A DNA stretch of 64,000 nt from Romanomermis culicivorax. Taxonomy: Eukaryota; Nematoda; Enoplea; Mermithida; Mermithidae. The DNA lies in the NCBI GenBank assembly GCA_963922205.1, contig CAWUHX010000079.1:682001-746000 (forward strand), read 5' to 3'. The position numbers were made by a program, and so were the translations under genes. Of this stretch, positions 54,748-64,000 are shown one piece after another; position 1 is the stretch's first letter, and each line of letters begins with the position of its first letter. Under the pieces are notes generated by a model. It did not search any database. It saw nothing but the letters and a program-made list of their open reading frames with translations, and was not told where the DNA came from.

Positions 54748-57286
54748 ATGGTTTCATGCAACGAAAGAGCGTCGGTCGGATTTTTCGGATTCATTCTGCT
54801 TTTACTGGCCTCGGCTTTGCTTTTGGCCGCTTTATTCACCCAAAATTGGTTGGAGGAGAGGTTTGAAGGAGCAGCGCCCCCAAGCCAATCGACTACCGTG
54901 GAATTGGAGCACGGATTGTATTACATTTGTTCGAGGAAGTACAGCGTTTCGGGTCAACGTTTGGCCGTCGGTACCAATGTGACGCGTAAGTTTTTCCTTT
55001 GCAGTATACTCTTACATTAGGGAAAGTCTTGGTAAGAAAATTTCACTGCTGTTGCCATTCGTTCACAAACAGAAGAAAATCAATCGAAATCAAATCTTCG
55101 AAATTTGTGAGGAAACAGTTTATAAGTTCAGCTTTTTTCATTCTGTCCTGGACTCATCCGCAGCCATATTTTATCGTAAATTTATCATTTTTTCTGGAAT
55201 ATATCGAAAAATTCAATTGAAAACTACAAAAAGTACTGCTTTGCATTAAGCTACCAATTAGTCGTTAATTTCATTCAAACATGCATGGAATTGTGAGTAG
55301 TTTTTGTGCAGAATTCAGCGGGCTCTGACCCCAGATCTGCTTAGATTATTGTAAGACGGCACATTTAGAATCATCGTTTTTTAATCACACTGTTATGAAT
55401 CACACTACTGAAATCACAAACAGGTATAACATCTTTTGAAACGTCTACTACACTTTTTCGCTAGTGTTTGCTTTGTAGACGGAGAGCACTTGAGGAAACA
55501 GTTAGCCTTTGTGATTGGAAATTTCTGGACCTGGAATCTGAAACAAAAAATCTTGTTTCTTGCGAGCTTAGCACCTGGAAAAATCATTTTAAGCGAATTT
55601 GAGTAAAACTTACTCTCTATGTATGAAATTCAGTTGTAGAAATAACATGAACGGAAAAACCTGGAAGTATACTATAAGGCAATAGCAGGCGTTTGATCAA
55701 GGAATTTTATGCAGTGGTTGAATACATACCTTACATGTACATTACAGTAGAAATACTCCGTCAAGATGCATACCATTTTTTAGATCCCAGAATGCTGATT
55801 CCAGCGAAAAATCTGTTTTTTGAAATGTTCAGAATTCACCAAACGCTGGCCGAGCTTGTGATTGAGTCGAAATAGAATATATCCGAGGATTAAAATTTCA
55901 ATCTCGTGAATCAACTCTAGAGCTGAGTTTCGTAAACACGTTAGTCTATTTACTGGCTAAGTTAACTAGTTAATGAGTTTACTGGCTAAGTGTTCCTAAT
56001 TGAAAAGTCTATAGTCTATTTTTTACAAAATGCTTTTCAATTGAAACATGATAAAAAATAAGTACCGCCCTTAAAGTCATTTACACAAAGCATTTACTGT
56101 TGGATTTTGCACTAAAAAAACGGATAGAATTAGTAAGTTCAGCAGTAGGTGATTAAGATATGAAATATTACTTGCCTTCCACTTCTAATATTGACAAGAA
56201 TTTCAAGAAAAACGAATATAATTATCTGTTTCAGCATGAGCCGACTGCTGCAACAAAATACATTTGTAGTGGAAAAAGAACTCGTAGTTGATCACTAGTT
56301 AACTGGGTTAGTTAACTGTGTCTTCTCGTGGGATTATCGTAAAAATATGAAATAGCACATAATTTCCAGTTTTATTATTTGGAAGAATTCTGTGAAAACA
56401 GATCATGTCAACTTCTTCTCAACTCTTACAGGCATAACCGACTGCAGTGCTCAACATCTTGACATCGGCTCAAATTCGGCAAGCATTTGATGAATTCTGA
56501 GTATTAAAAAACAAAACTTTATTCTAAGGCTCATTTGAAAATTAATAGACTATAGACACAGAACTTTCACGCTTTCCTGTGTCAAACAAAGCTAATTGCA
56601 TGACTTTTTGATCAATACTCTCAATTTTCATGTTTTGAGGTTTCGCGTTTAAGAGTTAGAGAATTTGTGAAAAAGAATAAGAATGCGGCCATCACATACA
56701 TTTAGACATTATGTTTGTTGAAAGTTTACTGTAGAGACAATTCATGACATTTGTTTACAGTAAAATTTATGCACAACTACTGTACATTCTAGACATCATC
56801 CAAAGTCCATCTACCATGTGGGACAAACCGGATTACAGTTGCGTCAGTCGTTTTGAGGACAAATGCCTGGAAGTGAACCATTGCGAACCCATCGACAGTG
56901 TAGTCAAAGATCATCACAAAAATAACAACTATTGGGAAATCGTGTGCCTGACGTTGATGTGCATTACCTGCGCATTGACCTTGCTCATTTTGATCGCCTA
57001 CTTTTGCCTATATCCCCGTTTGCCCAGCGTCCTGGCCATTTTGACCCTTCTGGCCGCTTTTTGTACACTGGCCGTTTTGATCATTTTCGCCTGCAATTAC
57101 GGTGTGGCTGGCGATATGAAGGACCGCGGTGCCCGACTCTTCGTTGACGAATCTCATAACTACGGCTTTTCTTATTGGCTGGCCATTTGCGGTTGCGCCC
57201 TGCAATTTTTGGCCTTCGTTTTGTTGGCTTTTCGAGTTTTGAATTCAATCTTTTGGAAATACGGTTCGGAAAACGACGACTATTGA
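54748..57286 (+). CDS. Claudin-like four-span membrane protein 2 (paralogue C2)
   Basis: Exon 1 (54748-54985) and exon 2 (56793-57286) join in phase 1 to 243 residues. TM1 is about 10-31, W34, GLYYIC (56-61). After the splice come WDKPDYSCVSRFEDKC and HCEPID, and three spans beginning at YWEIVCLTLMCITC, LPSVLAILTLLAAF and FSYWLAICGCALQF. The C-terminus is short and acidic (KYGSENDDY). Alignment with C1 is evident at C..RF..KC, the N-x-x-WEIV-x-L-x-LMC start of TM2 and the NYGFSYWLA/FYGYSFWLA start of TM4. The ATG is preceded 17 bases upstream by TTTTTTCAG. The exon 2 acceptor ATTCTAG at 56792 was chosen because only it keeps phase; a missed small exon cannot be excluded. The 1.8-kb intron contains an M1 MITE (56011-56220). 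Confidence 0.8.
56011..56220 (-). mobile_element. MITE family M1, copy 3 (C2 intron)
   Basis: ATAGTCTATTTTTTACAAAA and TGCTTTTCAATTGAAA at the left. CTTGCCTTCCACTTCTAATA, then TTTCAAGAAAAACGAATATA, at the right. Internal AAAGTCATTTACACAAAGCA and TTTACTGTTGGA blocks fit the family. Ends partly decayed. Confidence 0.7.
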
Positions 57287-57289
57287 TGT

Positions 57290-58065
57290 GTGATTTTTTG
57301 ATCACTAACATTGAGCGCGTAGATTCATAAAAATGATGTAAAAATATGTAAATCATTTAGTACCGACTTATTTTTACGATAATTATTTACTATTTTTTGG
57401 ATAGATGCTTTTCATTTTTCTATGCTATTTGATCATAAAGTTTCAAAAGTAAGCAGAGTTTCTGTATTTTGTGTTCCTGTTAAATACATATGTTCTACCT
57501 TGTCCCATAATGTCAACGGGAGGCGAATTCATGAGATAAGCAATGATTGGATGACTTTTCGAAGAATTCAACTTTGTAATGCAATTGTTATGTCTTAGTG
57601 CGAAAGAATTTTCTGGGAAATACTTAACTTCTAAGGTTTGAGATTAACCTTGGCCTGCTCACGGAATCTTTGGCTAACCTGCTGCGCATCAAAGATATAC
57701 GGGGTGCGTCTTCCTCCCACCCTTTTAATAGTAAATGGTTCACTCCGAATTCGTCCCAACCTTCTTCCAACAAATCGCTACTATGATAACTAAATGTGGT
57801 AAAAGCTTGCCTGCTATACCTTTTCCCTGATCATCAGAGAGTGCTCCTCTGGATCAATGTAGATGTAAAATAATAACAATCGCTAGCTTCATTTCAAATA
57901 ATAATAATAATATCGAAGCACCATGTAGACAATTGAATCGACAATAACTTCGTCAAGGATCCGGCTGAGATAGGGCAGATGAACAACATAGAATACTGTA
58001 GATGGATAACGGTAATGCCCATCATACAACACCATCGAAAAATGCAAATTACAGCATTAAAGAAC
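57290..58065. other. Downstream of C2, no gene
   Basis: No coding signal. Contains a short AATAATAATAATA run near 57898. Probably 3' UTR followed by spacer. Confidence 0.5.
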
Positions 58066-58067
58066 TA

Positions 58068-58314
58068 TAATCTGTTTTTCCTGAAATGCCTCCAAATAAA
58101 GAAAGTGGAAAGCAAGTAGTATTTCAGATTTTTGTGATTTTCTGATAAACAAAATATTATCTAGGACTGGAAATTTGTGAGCGTACTGATCTAACCTTTA
58201 GCAATTTTTCGAGTGAAAAATTTTACAGTAAGAACTTTATGTAAACGATTTAGACGACAGTACTGATTTGTGCCACCTTTCTATTTGGAAGCATTTTATA
58301 AAAAACAGACTGTA
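58068..58314 (+). mobile_element. MITE family M1, copy 4
   Basis: Left TATAATCTGTTTTTCCTGAA, right GGAAGCATTTTATAAAAAAC with AGACTGTA. Internal GAAAGTGGAAAGCAAGTAGT and TTTTACAGTAAGAACTTTAT. The longest and best match to copy 2. Confidence 0.85.
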
Positions 58315-58794
58315 GAAGCGGATTTCGGATTCAACTTCTATCTATCATCGGAAGAAACTCAAAGCAGTTTCTACCGTCCTTCAACTCCTAAGCAAAAAGT
58401 ATAAGCTACAGAACTTCCACAAGTCTTCTTGGCTTCTATTTTTCACTTGTCATTGAAATATGTGGAGAAACGCTGTACATATACACATCGTGATATGAAG
58501 AAATATATCGAAAATACTGTTGCGATCATGCTAATATCTTTTGCTTGAGTCACAAATTTCAAAAAAGTCAATGTAAAATAAACCGTGCCACTTACATTGT
58601 TGTCATTTAATCGTACTTAGCACACGCATCAGGCATATCAGCTCAAAAAACACACGATACTCATGAATTGTTCTGTGAATAATGATATACTTGATTGACT
58701 AATTATTTTAAGCTAGCACCAATAAAATTTTATCTAGTCTTCCACATTAAAAATTGGATAGTAGCAAATATGAATTCCATTTTTAGCGAAAAAA

Positions 58795-58960
58795 AAGATG
58801 CTCATACAAATAATTAAAAACCTGAGTACGCAGCCGCTTTTTTCTCAGATTGGCTGTAGCAGTCAGGACTACAAATTGAAAAAAAGAAAAAATGTTAGCG
58901 TAGGATGCACGGTCGTCAGTGGATTTTCTTGCGTTCTTGTCTGAGGCTCGTTTGAAAATG
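58795..58960 (+). repeat. Interspersed repeat family R copy
   Basis: AGATGCTCATACAAATAATT, GTACGCAGCCGCTTTTTTCT, GATTGGCTGTAGCAGTCAGG, CGTAGGATGCACG and GAGGCTCGTTTGAAAATGAA occur in family order. Confidence 0.55.
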
Positions 58961-59197
58961 AACCGAGTAAGATTATGTACGAGAGGTGTTCATTTTTCAT
59001 ACAATTTAGGTGGACTAAAATATAGATTGTCATACTGTAGACAGAAGAAAAATAAGTGACACAATATTCCATTTCGTGAGATCCCAGGTACAGTAGAATA
59101 GGTCCACTCCACCATGGTTACTGGCTGACCACCCGCAGACTTTGGCTGTACATGTATAGTCCAACTAATATCAAAAATGGAGGAGTAACGCAGTCAT

Positions 59198-59441
59198 ACA
59201 GTCTGTTTTTTATAAAATAGTTGCAAATTGAAAACGACACAAAATTAACCGCCCACAAAGGCGTTTACAGAAATATTTACTGTCGGACTTTCTGCTTAAA
59301 AAATTGTTGACGGTTAATTTAGTAAGCCTACAAATTTACAGCCCAAACGGATGCATGGTTTAGCAGGAAATCTCAGAAATGTAAATAAGAACTTGCTTTC
59401 TACTTTTTTATTTTTATGCATTTCAAGAAAAACATAATATA
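59198..59441 (-). mobile_element. MITE family M1, copy 5
   Basis: ACAGTCTGTTTTTTATAAAA at the left and CATTTCAAGAAAAACATAAT at the right, with AAATTTACAGCCC and ACTTGCTTTCTACTTT inside. Orientation as in copies 1 and 3. Confidence 0.75.
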
Positions 59442-59449
59442 CTTGCGAA

Positions 59450-60505
59450 CTGGCCGTGTGTCGCTGTATGATATCGATTTTACGTGAAATGTGAACCGAT
59501 GTGTCAACATGTGACTTTGAGCATAACAATCCATAAGAGAATGATGGAAAATCAATACCCTTTTCAGCCTGTGGAAATTTAGATTTTCAAAATGTATTTA
59601 TTTCTATGTGAAAAATATCGCATTTTTCAAGCCGTTTGTTTACTCGATACCTGATGTAGGACTTTATTCAAGCTTCACATCTCCACACAAGTTATATTGT
59701 TTGAGGATTCAGCAGAAAAAATCTTGTGGAGATGAGCTAAAGCAGAAGGGAGATTACACCATTTTAAATCGTGTTTTTAGATAGATCTAAGCGGAATCTG
59801 TCGATTGACGCCCAGCTATCTGCATTTTGGAGTAAAATATTAACTAGGGTACAGTTAAACATCAATCTGACGAGAGAAGGTCCTCAGGTATGAATTCGGA
59901 ATACATAATGCATTCGATAACCCATAGCAAACTATTAATTTTTCGCCGTATGTTCTTTCTACACCAAAATGTGAATAGATGTGGTAAAAAAAGCAACTCT
60001 GCCTATATCATCAGCAACCACTAAAGCGAATTACATGACAGAGCATCCATTCAATAGCACATTTTGACAACAGCAATAATGCTCGTACGACTGATTATCT
60101 ACCTCTAATATTTTCGGCAGGCAGTTCTGCAGTCTTTCGTCGCATACTTTCTTGATATTGGCTGTTTCTATCAAATTCGATGAATAACATTATATTTTTG
60201 TGGTTCCTTAGGTCAATTATAGACCCGCTTTGTATTATGCGATTTGATGCCAAATTTCTATGCGAAGAAGACCAACGGGGAAAACGGTTAGTGCAACATT
60301 AGTTAATTTGCTGTGGACTATCGAATGCACTTCTGAATTAACACTTGGAAACCTTCCCTTGCGATTAAACGCTTTCTAGAAGACGTCTAAATTCATCAAA
60401 CCCATATACGCCGATGTATAACGACATTTGATAACCCATGGCCGCCTGAATAATTTTACACTGATCATTTTTGCGGTCTGGGAGAGTTCAGCGCAAAATT
60501 TGCGG
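59450..60505. other. Spacer, no gene seen
   Basis: AT-rich, short frames only. The segment near 59755-59800 (ATTTTAAATCGTGTTTTTAG, ATAGATCTAAGCGGAAT) resembles 38650-38690, a further low-copy repeat. Confidence 0.45.
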
Positions 60506-60507
60506 TG

Positions 60508-61215
60508 TCGCCGTTTCGGCACCAGTCAGTTTAGCACCCGGCCATTTCGGCGCCAGCCATTTTAGTGCCTGACATTATACAATTTCATACGCAGGAACAA
60601 AATAAAAAAACAGCATTATTTCCCTACTTTCTGAGTATGAGCGAAAGAATAAATATTCTAGAAAAAGAAAAAACAACCAGAAAAAAAGTTAAAAAACTCT
60701 TTGTGTATTTCAGAGGATACTTGTACCTTTCAAGTTTTAGCTCGAGATTTTTGCCGCTTTTCCTTACAAACTCTCACAGGTTGTTTATTATTGTCTAATT
60801 GTAGAGCTATAAATTTCCCGTTTTCATAATATTCCAATGCACAATATTTTGTTTCTGATTAGTGACAAACTATGGAAATTCTTTCATTTTTTATTTTTTG
60901 GCACAACTTTGTTTTTTGTTTTGTTCAACGGGAATAAAATGAAGGAATCTAATTCGTCTCAGTCAGAAATAGTGGCAAACTGGCGACCGGCAATGCGATC
61001 AAATTCATATCAAGTCATTGGCGAAAAGGAAGGTACTAAGGAAAAGCATAAAAAATATAAACAAAAACAGAAGCAAGACGCGGAAAACTACAGAAAAAAG
61101 AAATACAAAAAATAATTTAAAAAAGAAAGATGGTTTAAACCAAAGGATAAATTAAACAAAAAAAAGCAGCATGGCGCCGAAACGGCTGCGCCGAAGTCGG
61201 GGCACCAAAACGTCC
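60508..61215. mobile_element. 0.7-kb element with GCCGTTTCGGCGCC ends
   Basis: The left end (60508-60570) has GTCGCCGTTTCGGCACCAG and GGCCATTTCGGCGCCAGCC. The right end (61168-61215) has the inverted GGCGCCGAAACGGC and GGGGCACCAAAACGTCCC. The interior gives a Lys-rich frame (60837-61115) that may be coding or chance. Non-autonomous DNA element is the best reading. Confidence 0.5.
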
Positions 61216-61219
61216 CTTT

Positions 61220-62010
61220 TCGTCATTTTTGCTGGGCTTTATTTTCACTGAAATTTGCATAAATTTGATAAACAGATGAAATCATCAGTTCAAAACTGGA
61301 GCACAATAGGCCGCCTAGGATGAAAAGAATATTGTACAGCTTCTTGATTATGAGACAGAATTTCATGAAGTAAGTCTACGCTATGAAACAAGTGGAAGAT
61401 GAGGTTGTTAGCACTTTTTCTTGACCTCAATTGTGTGTCCAATCAAAATGACAGTGTAGCTCCTCAAATCAATCACATGTACAGGTTCATGACCAGATCT
61501 GTATAAACTAGACCCACAGACAATTTGATTTCAGGTGTTTTTCAATTATGAAATATATACCATAACATGATATGATATAGTTGTTTTGCTTCACAAATTG
61601 TTCAAATTTATGAAAAATTTATAGATCCAAATGTAAGATTGGGAGTCTGGCAGGCGTTGGAGCACACTAGTTACGCAGATCTATATTCCGGATACGCTCG
61701 GGCCAAAAATCTGGGATAAAGTCCATCCGCTGTAACCGAAATTTTACTGTGGTGCACGAGGCGAATGGGCCATAAACGGAGATTGTTTACATAAGGCAGG
61801 AGATAAAAAAAGAGAAAAAAAGGCAGAAAAGAACAAAAGATAACAAAAACTAGCACGGGCTTCCCGGAAAGGGGTGAAAATTTCTGGTAACAACCTTTGA
61901 TTTTTTGATTTTGATTTTTGGATTTTAATTTTTTGACTTATTTTTTTATTTTGATTTTTTGATTTTGATATTTTGATTTTGATTTTTTGATTTTGATTTC
62001 TGGATTTTGA
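61220..62010. other. Spacer with simple repeat
   Basis: No gene. 61895-62020 is a TTTTGATTTTTGGA-type simple repeat that continues to the start of the next open frame. Confidence 0.5.
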
Positions 62011-62013
62011 TTT

Positions 62014-62499
62014 TTGGAGTTGATCCTCCGACTAATCGAAATTTTGTTGAATTTTTGGAGGCCATCCAATAATTGCGTACTACCAAACGGTAGATACTGG
62101 TTTCCGGACGACTTATGGAAAATTCTTTTTTCATTTTTAAAAATAGTAGTTTCAGACCCCATGGGCCAGATCCAAGGTCGTCAATACACTATTACATGCA
62201 TGTGTTGTCTTGGTGATCATGTTTTTATGATGAATCATTTTTTCTACACACGCATGTTGTTATTGAAATCCAGTCTTTTTGAATTCCGTTTTCATAGCCA
62301 ATCCATCGTAAGGAGCGAATTTCGTAAGTTGAAAATTTTGGTGCATGTGCATATAATACGCAATGATAATCATGCACCGTCTATTAAATTACTGTATAAA
62401 ATTACTACGTACGGCGTCGGTAAACTTTGCGAAGAAATAGGCCGCGGAAGCTTGGCGATTTTGAAGCGAGTAGTAAGGTTTACTGTACATACGGTATAA
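62014..62499 (+). CDS. Uncertain ORF, 161 residues, possible F-box-like start
   Basis: Residues about 22-45 (VLPNGRYWFPDDLWKILFSF) have the LP-D-LW--IF--L spacing of an F-box. The rest (HVFMMNHFFYTRMLLLKSSL...FRKLKILVHVHI) is Leu/Lys rich as in F-box substrate-binding tails. No neighbour supports it and it overlaps a simple repeat at its start, so it may be a decayed paralogue or chance. Confidence 0.25.
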   Translation: MELILRLIEILLNFWRPSNNCVLPNGRYWFPDDLWKILFSFLKIVVSDPMGQIQGRQYTITCMCCLGDHVFMMNHFFYTRMLLLKSSLFEFRFHSQSIVRSEFRKLKILVHVHIIRNDNHAPSIKLLYKITTYGVGKLCEEIGRGSLAILKRVVRFTVHTV

Positions 62500-62658
62500 T
62501 ATTATTTTTGTCGAAACTACTATTGTTAGACGGTGTGGTTTTTTCCCGAAACAAATTTTGTATAATACAGGCGAAAACCGGTTTTCCGAACGAAAATTCA
62601 ACCATTTTCTTCGGTTTTGGGATTTACTTTCGAGAAAAAAATTTCGCAGGACATCAAA

Positions 62659-63070
62659 ATGGCTGCCCCCGCTTATGCTGCCAGTTATAAACCCAAAATG
62701 AACGTCCAAAAATCGACCATAAAAGTTTACCCGGGCGACCCTGAATCGTTGACTCTGGACTACAATTTCGGAGATCAGGCGGCGCCGGCCAACGGTCACA
62801 CTTTTCGAAATAGTAATGCTCGTCGCAACGGTAACGGCAACGGAGATACTTGCACGCCCGGAAATTTGGTGACCGGAATTTTTGGCTTTTTCGTATTATT
62901 TTCGGCCGGCGGTTTGCTGATTACTTCGCTTTTCACCCACCATTGGATAGAAGAAACGTTCGAAACGGGCGGCAATATTTTTTCGTATCAAATGACTCAC
63001 GGCTTATACGAAATTTGTTCGAAAAAATTCGTTATGGGGCAGAGGATCCAATTTTTACCTAGTGTCAACG
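62659..63070 (+). CDS. Claudin-like four-span membrane protein 3 (paralogue C3), first exon only
   Basis: Exon 1 (62659-63070) encodes 137 residues and ends in phase 1 at a GTAAGAGG donor. Residues 1-68 are a hydrophilic extension rich in Asn/Gly (NARRNGNGNGD) that C1 and C2 lack. Then TM1 (about 70-92), W96 in FTHHWIEETFE, and THGLYEICSKKF (113-124), nearly the same as in C1 (FTHHWLEEKFE, THGLYEICSKKF). The later exon with TM2-TM4 was not found before 64000 and should lie to the right. An acceptor-like CTTTCACAG at 63920 opens only 21 codons before a stop without family similarity, so I do not join it. A TTCGCAG acceptor sits 9 bases before the ATG. Confidence 0.8.
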
Positions 63071-63178
63071 GTAAGAGGAAACGAAAGTGAATGAGAAGCA
63101 AATTTCTCACGGGGATTGTGCCCCTGAATCAAAAATCTCGCGAGTGTTGGAAAGTGAATTCTTAATTTAAAAAGTAGT

Positions 63179-63403
63179 ATAGTCTGTTTTTCTTGATTGG
63201 AGAGCCAGTAATATTTGATATTTTAACAACTTGCTGCTAAACTAGATGTCGCATAGGATCGGGAATTTGTGTGCCAACATTCAAACAAACCCTTGTTTTT
63301 TTGAGTAAAGAATCCTGCAATAAAACTTTTGTGTAAATGACTTTGAGGACAGCATTTATTATTTGTCATTTTTCAATTTGCGAGATTTATAAAAACAGAC
63401 TAT
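63179..63403 (+). mobile_element. MITE family M1, copy 6 (C3 intron)
   Basis: ATAGTCTGTTTTTCTTGATT left, TTTATAAAAACAGACTATAG right. AAACTTTTGTGTAAATGACT and GGACAGCATTTATTA inside. A partial inverted-orientation relative follows at 63410-63553 (CACAAATTTTCAGTCGTACG). Confidence 0.75.
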
Positions 63404-63554
63404 AGGACTTTATACTCAAAAAATGGTTGGGGTTAGTTGAGCAGGTTCACAAATTTTCAGTCGTACGTGACACATGGATTTAGCAGGAAATCCTAAAAAT
63501 AAATATTATATCAATACTTGCTTTGCTCTTAGTATTTGCCAGTATTTCAAAAAA

Positions 63555-64000
63555 GTCAGTAAACCAGATTCGCTACTGCACTCGGTAGTTGAAAGACCGT
63601 TGAAGAACTACTACTGAACTTAGATCTATAGACTATATTTATGCAAATTTGAGTTTATATAAGGCATATAGACGGAAAAGATTAGCCTAGCATTACCCGG
63701 ATGCCTATAAGCTATCGAATGGAATGTGACACGTAAATATTTTTTGAAACCTTCCCTCGCCTGTACACTTTACTTTTTGTTCTGTGCATCACCATAACAT
63801 GCATCGTTTCAGCAGAATTTTGATTTCAGCCGCAGTGCGTCAATTGTCATTAGTATCATTTCTGCCACTTTATCGATTCAATACATTACTTTTTGCGTAA
63901 CAATTTATTCCCTTTCACAGTGTTCTTGCAGCCAACAGTGGCTACTTCAGCCACTAAATCAGCTCTTACGCTGTACACTAAATAGACTTTCTCTGTTTCA
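63555..64000. other. Right edge, presumed C3 intron
   Basis: No exon of the claudin-like family recognised. Only short frames. Confidence 0.4.

Noticed and set aside
63921-63984. Possible second exon of C3 after CTTTCACAG
   Set aside because: In phase it gives only 21 codons then a stop, with none of the Cys-RF-KC or TM2 sequence that follows the splice in C1 and C2.

Overview
The window is nuclear DNA of an invertebrate animal. The evidence is spliced genes with GT-AG introns, AT-rich intergenic DNA, animal-only gene families (stum/SPEC3, claudin-like tetraspans, SFT2D) and a very dense load of retrotransposons, DNA transposons and MITEs. Splice acceptors are mostly TTTTCAG/TTTCAG-like and several start codons lie 7-20 bases after such an acceptor, which would fit an ecdysozoan with short 5' UTR introns or trans-splicing. 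I cannot name the species.

Layout. 1-10333: degenerate Ty3/gypsy-type LTR retrotransposons. An older copy (RNase H and integrase pieces, 1-1078) is broken by a second, minus-strand gypsy remnant (about 1079-2545). It then ends in a polypurine tract and LTR at 2623-3031, which may also be the 5' LTR of the next copy (2623-10333). That copy has a 2.7-kb leader made of hairpin-forming repeats, a small transmembrane ORF, an ORF with two DTG aspartic-protease motifs, no reverse transcriptase, and a broken integrase. 10334-16500: a field of hAT-like MITEs with 8-bp target duplications and poly-G/poly-C tracts, sitting in and around a long foldback element. 18791-21707: a six-exon SFT2-domain gene. 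22437-34000: DNA-transposon debris, simple repeats, tandem repeats, a ~1-kb inverted-repeat element, and an inverted pair of tRNA-Gln-headed retroposons carrying a hammerhead-like core. 34059-36090: a Harbinger-like non-autonomous element with GC-rich palindromic ends.

From 36998 to the right edge there is a plus-strand cluster of three claudin-like tetraspan paralogues (36998-43039, 54748-57286, 62659-edge) with a stum/SPEC3 gene (45538-46108 and beyond) between the first and second. The paralogues share exon structure: exon 1 carries TM1, the W and the GLYxxC signature, then a phase-1 intron, then one exon with TM2-TM4. Their introns and spacers are packed with MITEs, a nest of PIF/Harbinger transposons (46870-50375) and a mariner relic (50890-51756).

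Functionally, the host genes are membrane proteins: a Golgi/endosome traffic factor (SFT2D), a neuronal mechanosensory-type protein (stum) and claudin-fold junction or channel-modulator proteins. Nothing suggests an operon. The most unusual sequence structure is the hairpin array in the retroelement leader, where neighbouring ~66-bp units keep self-complementary stems although the stem sequences differ.
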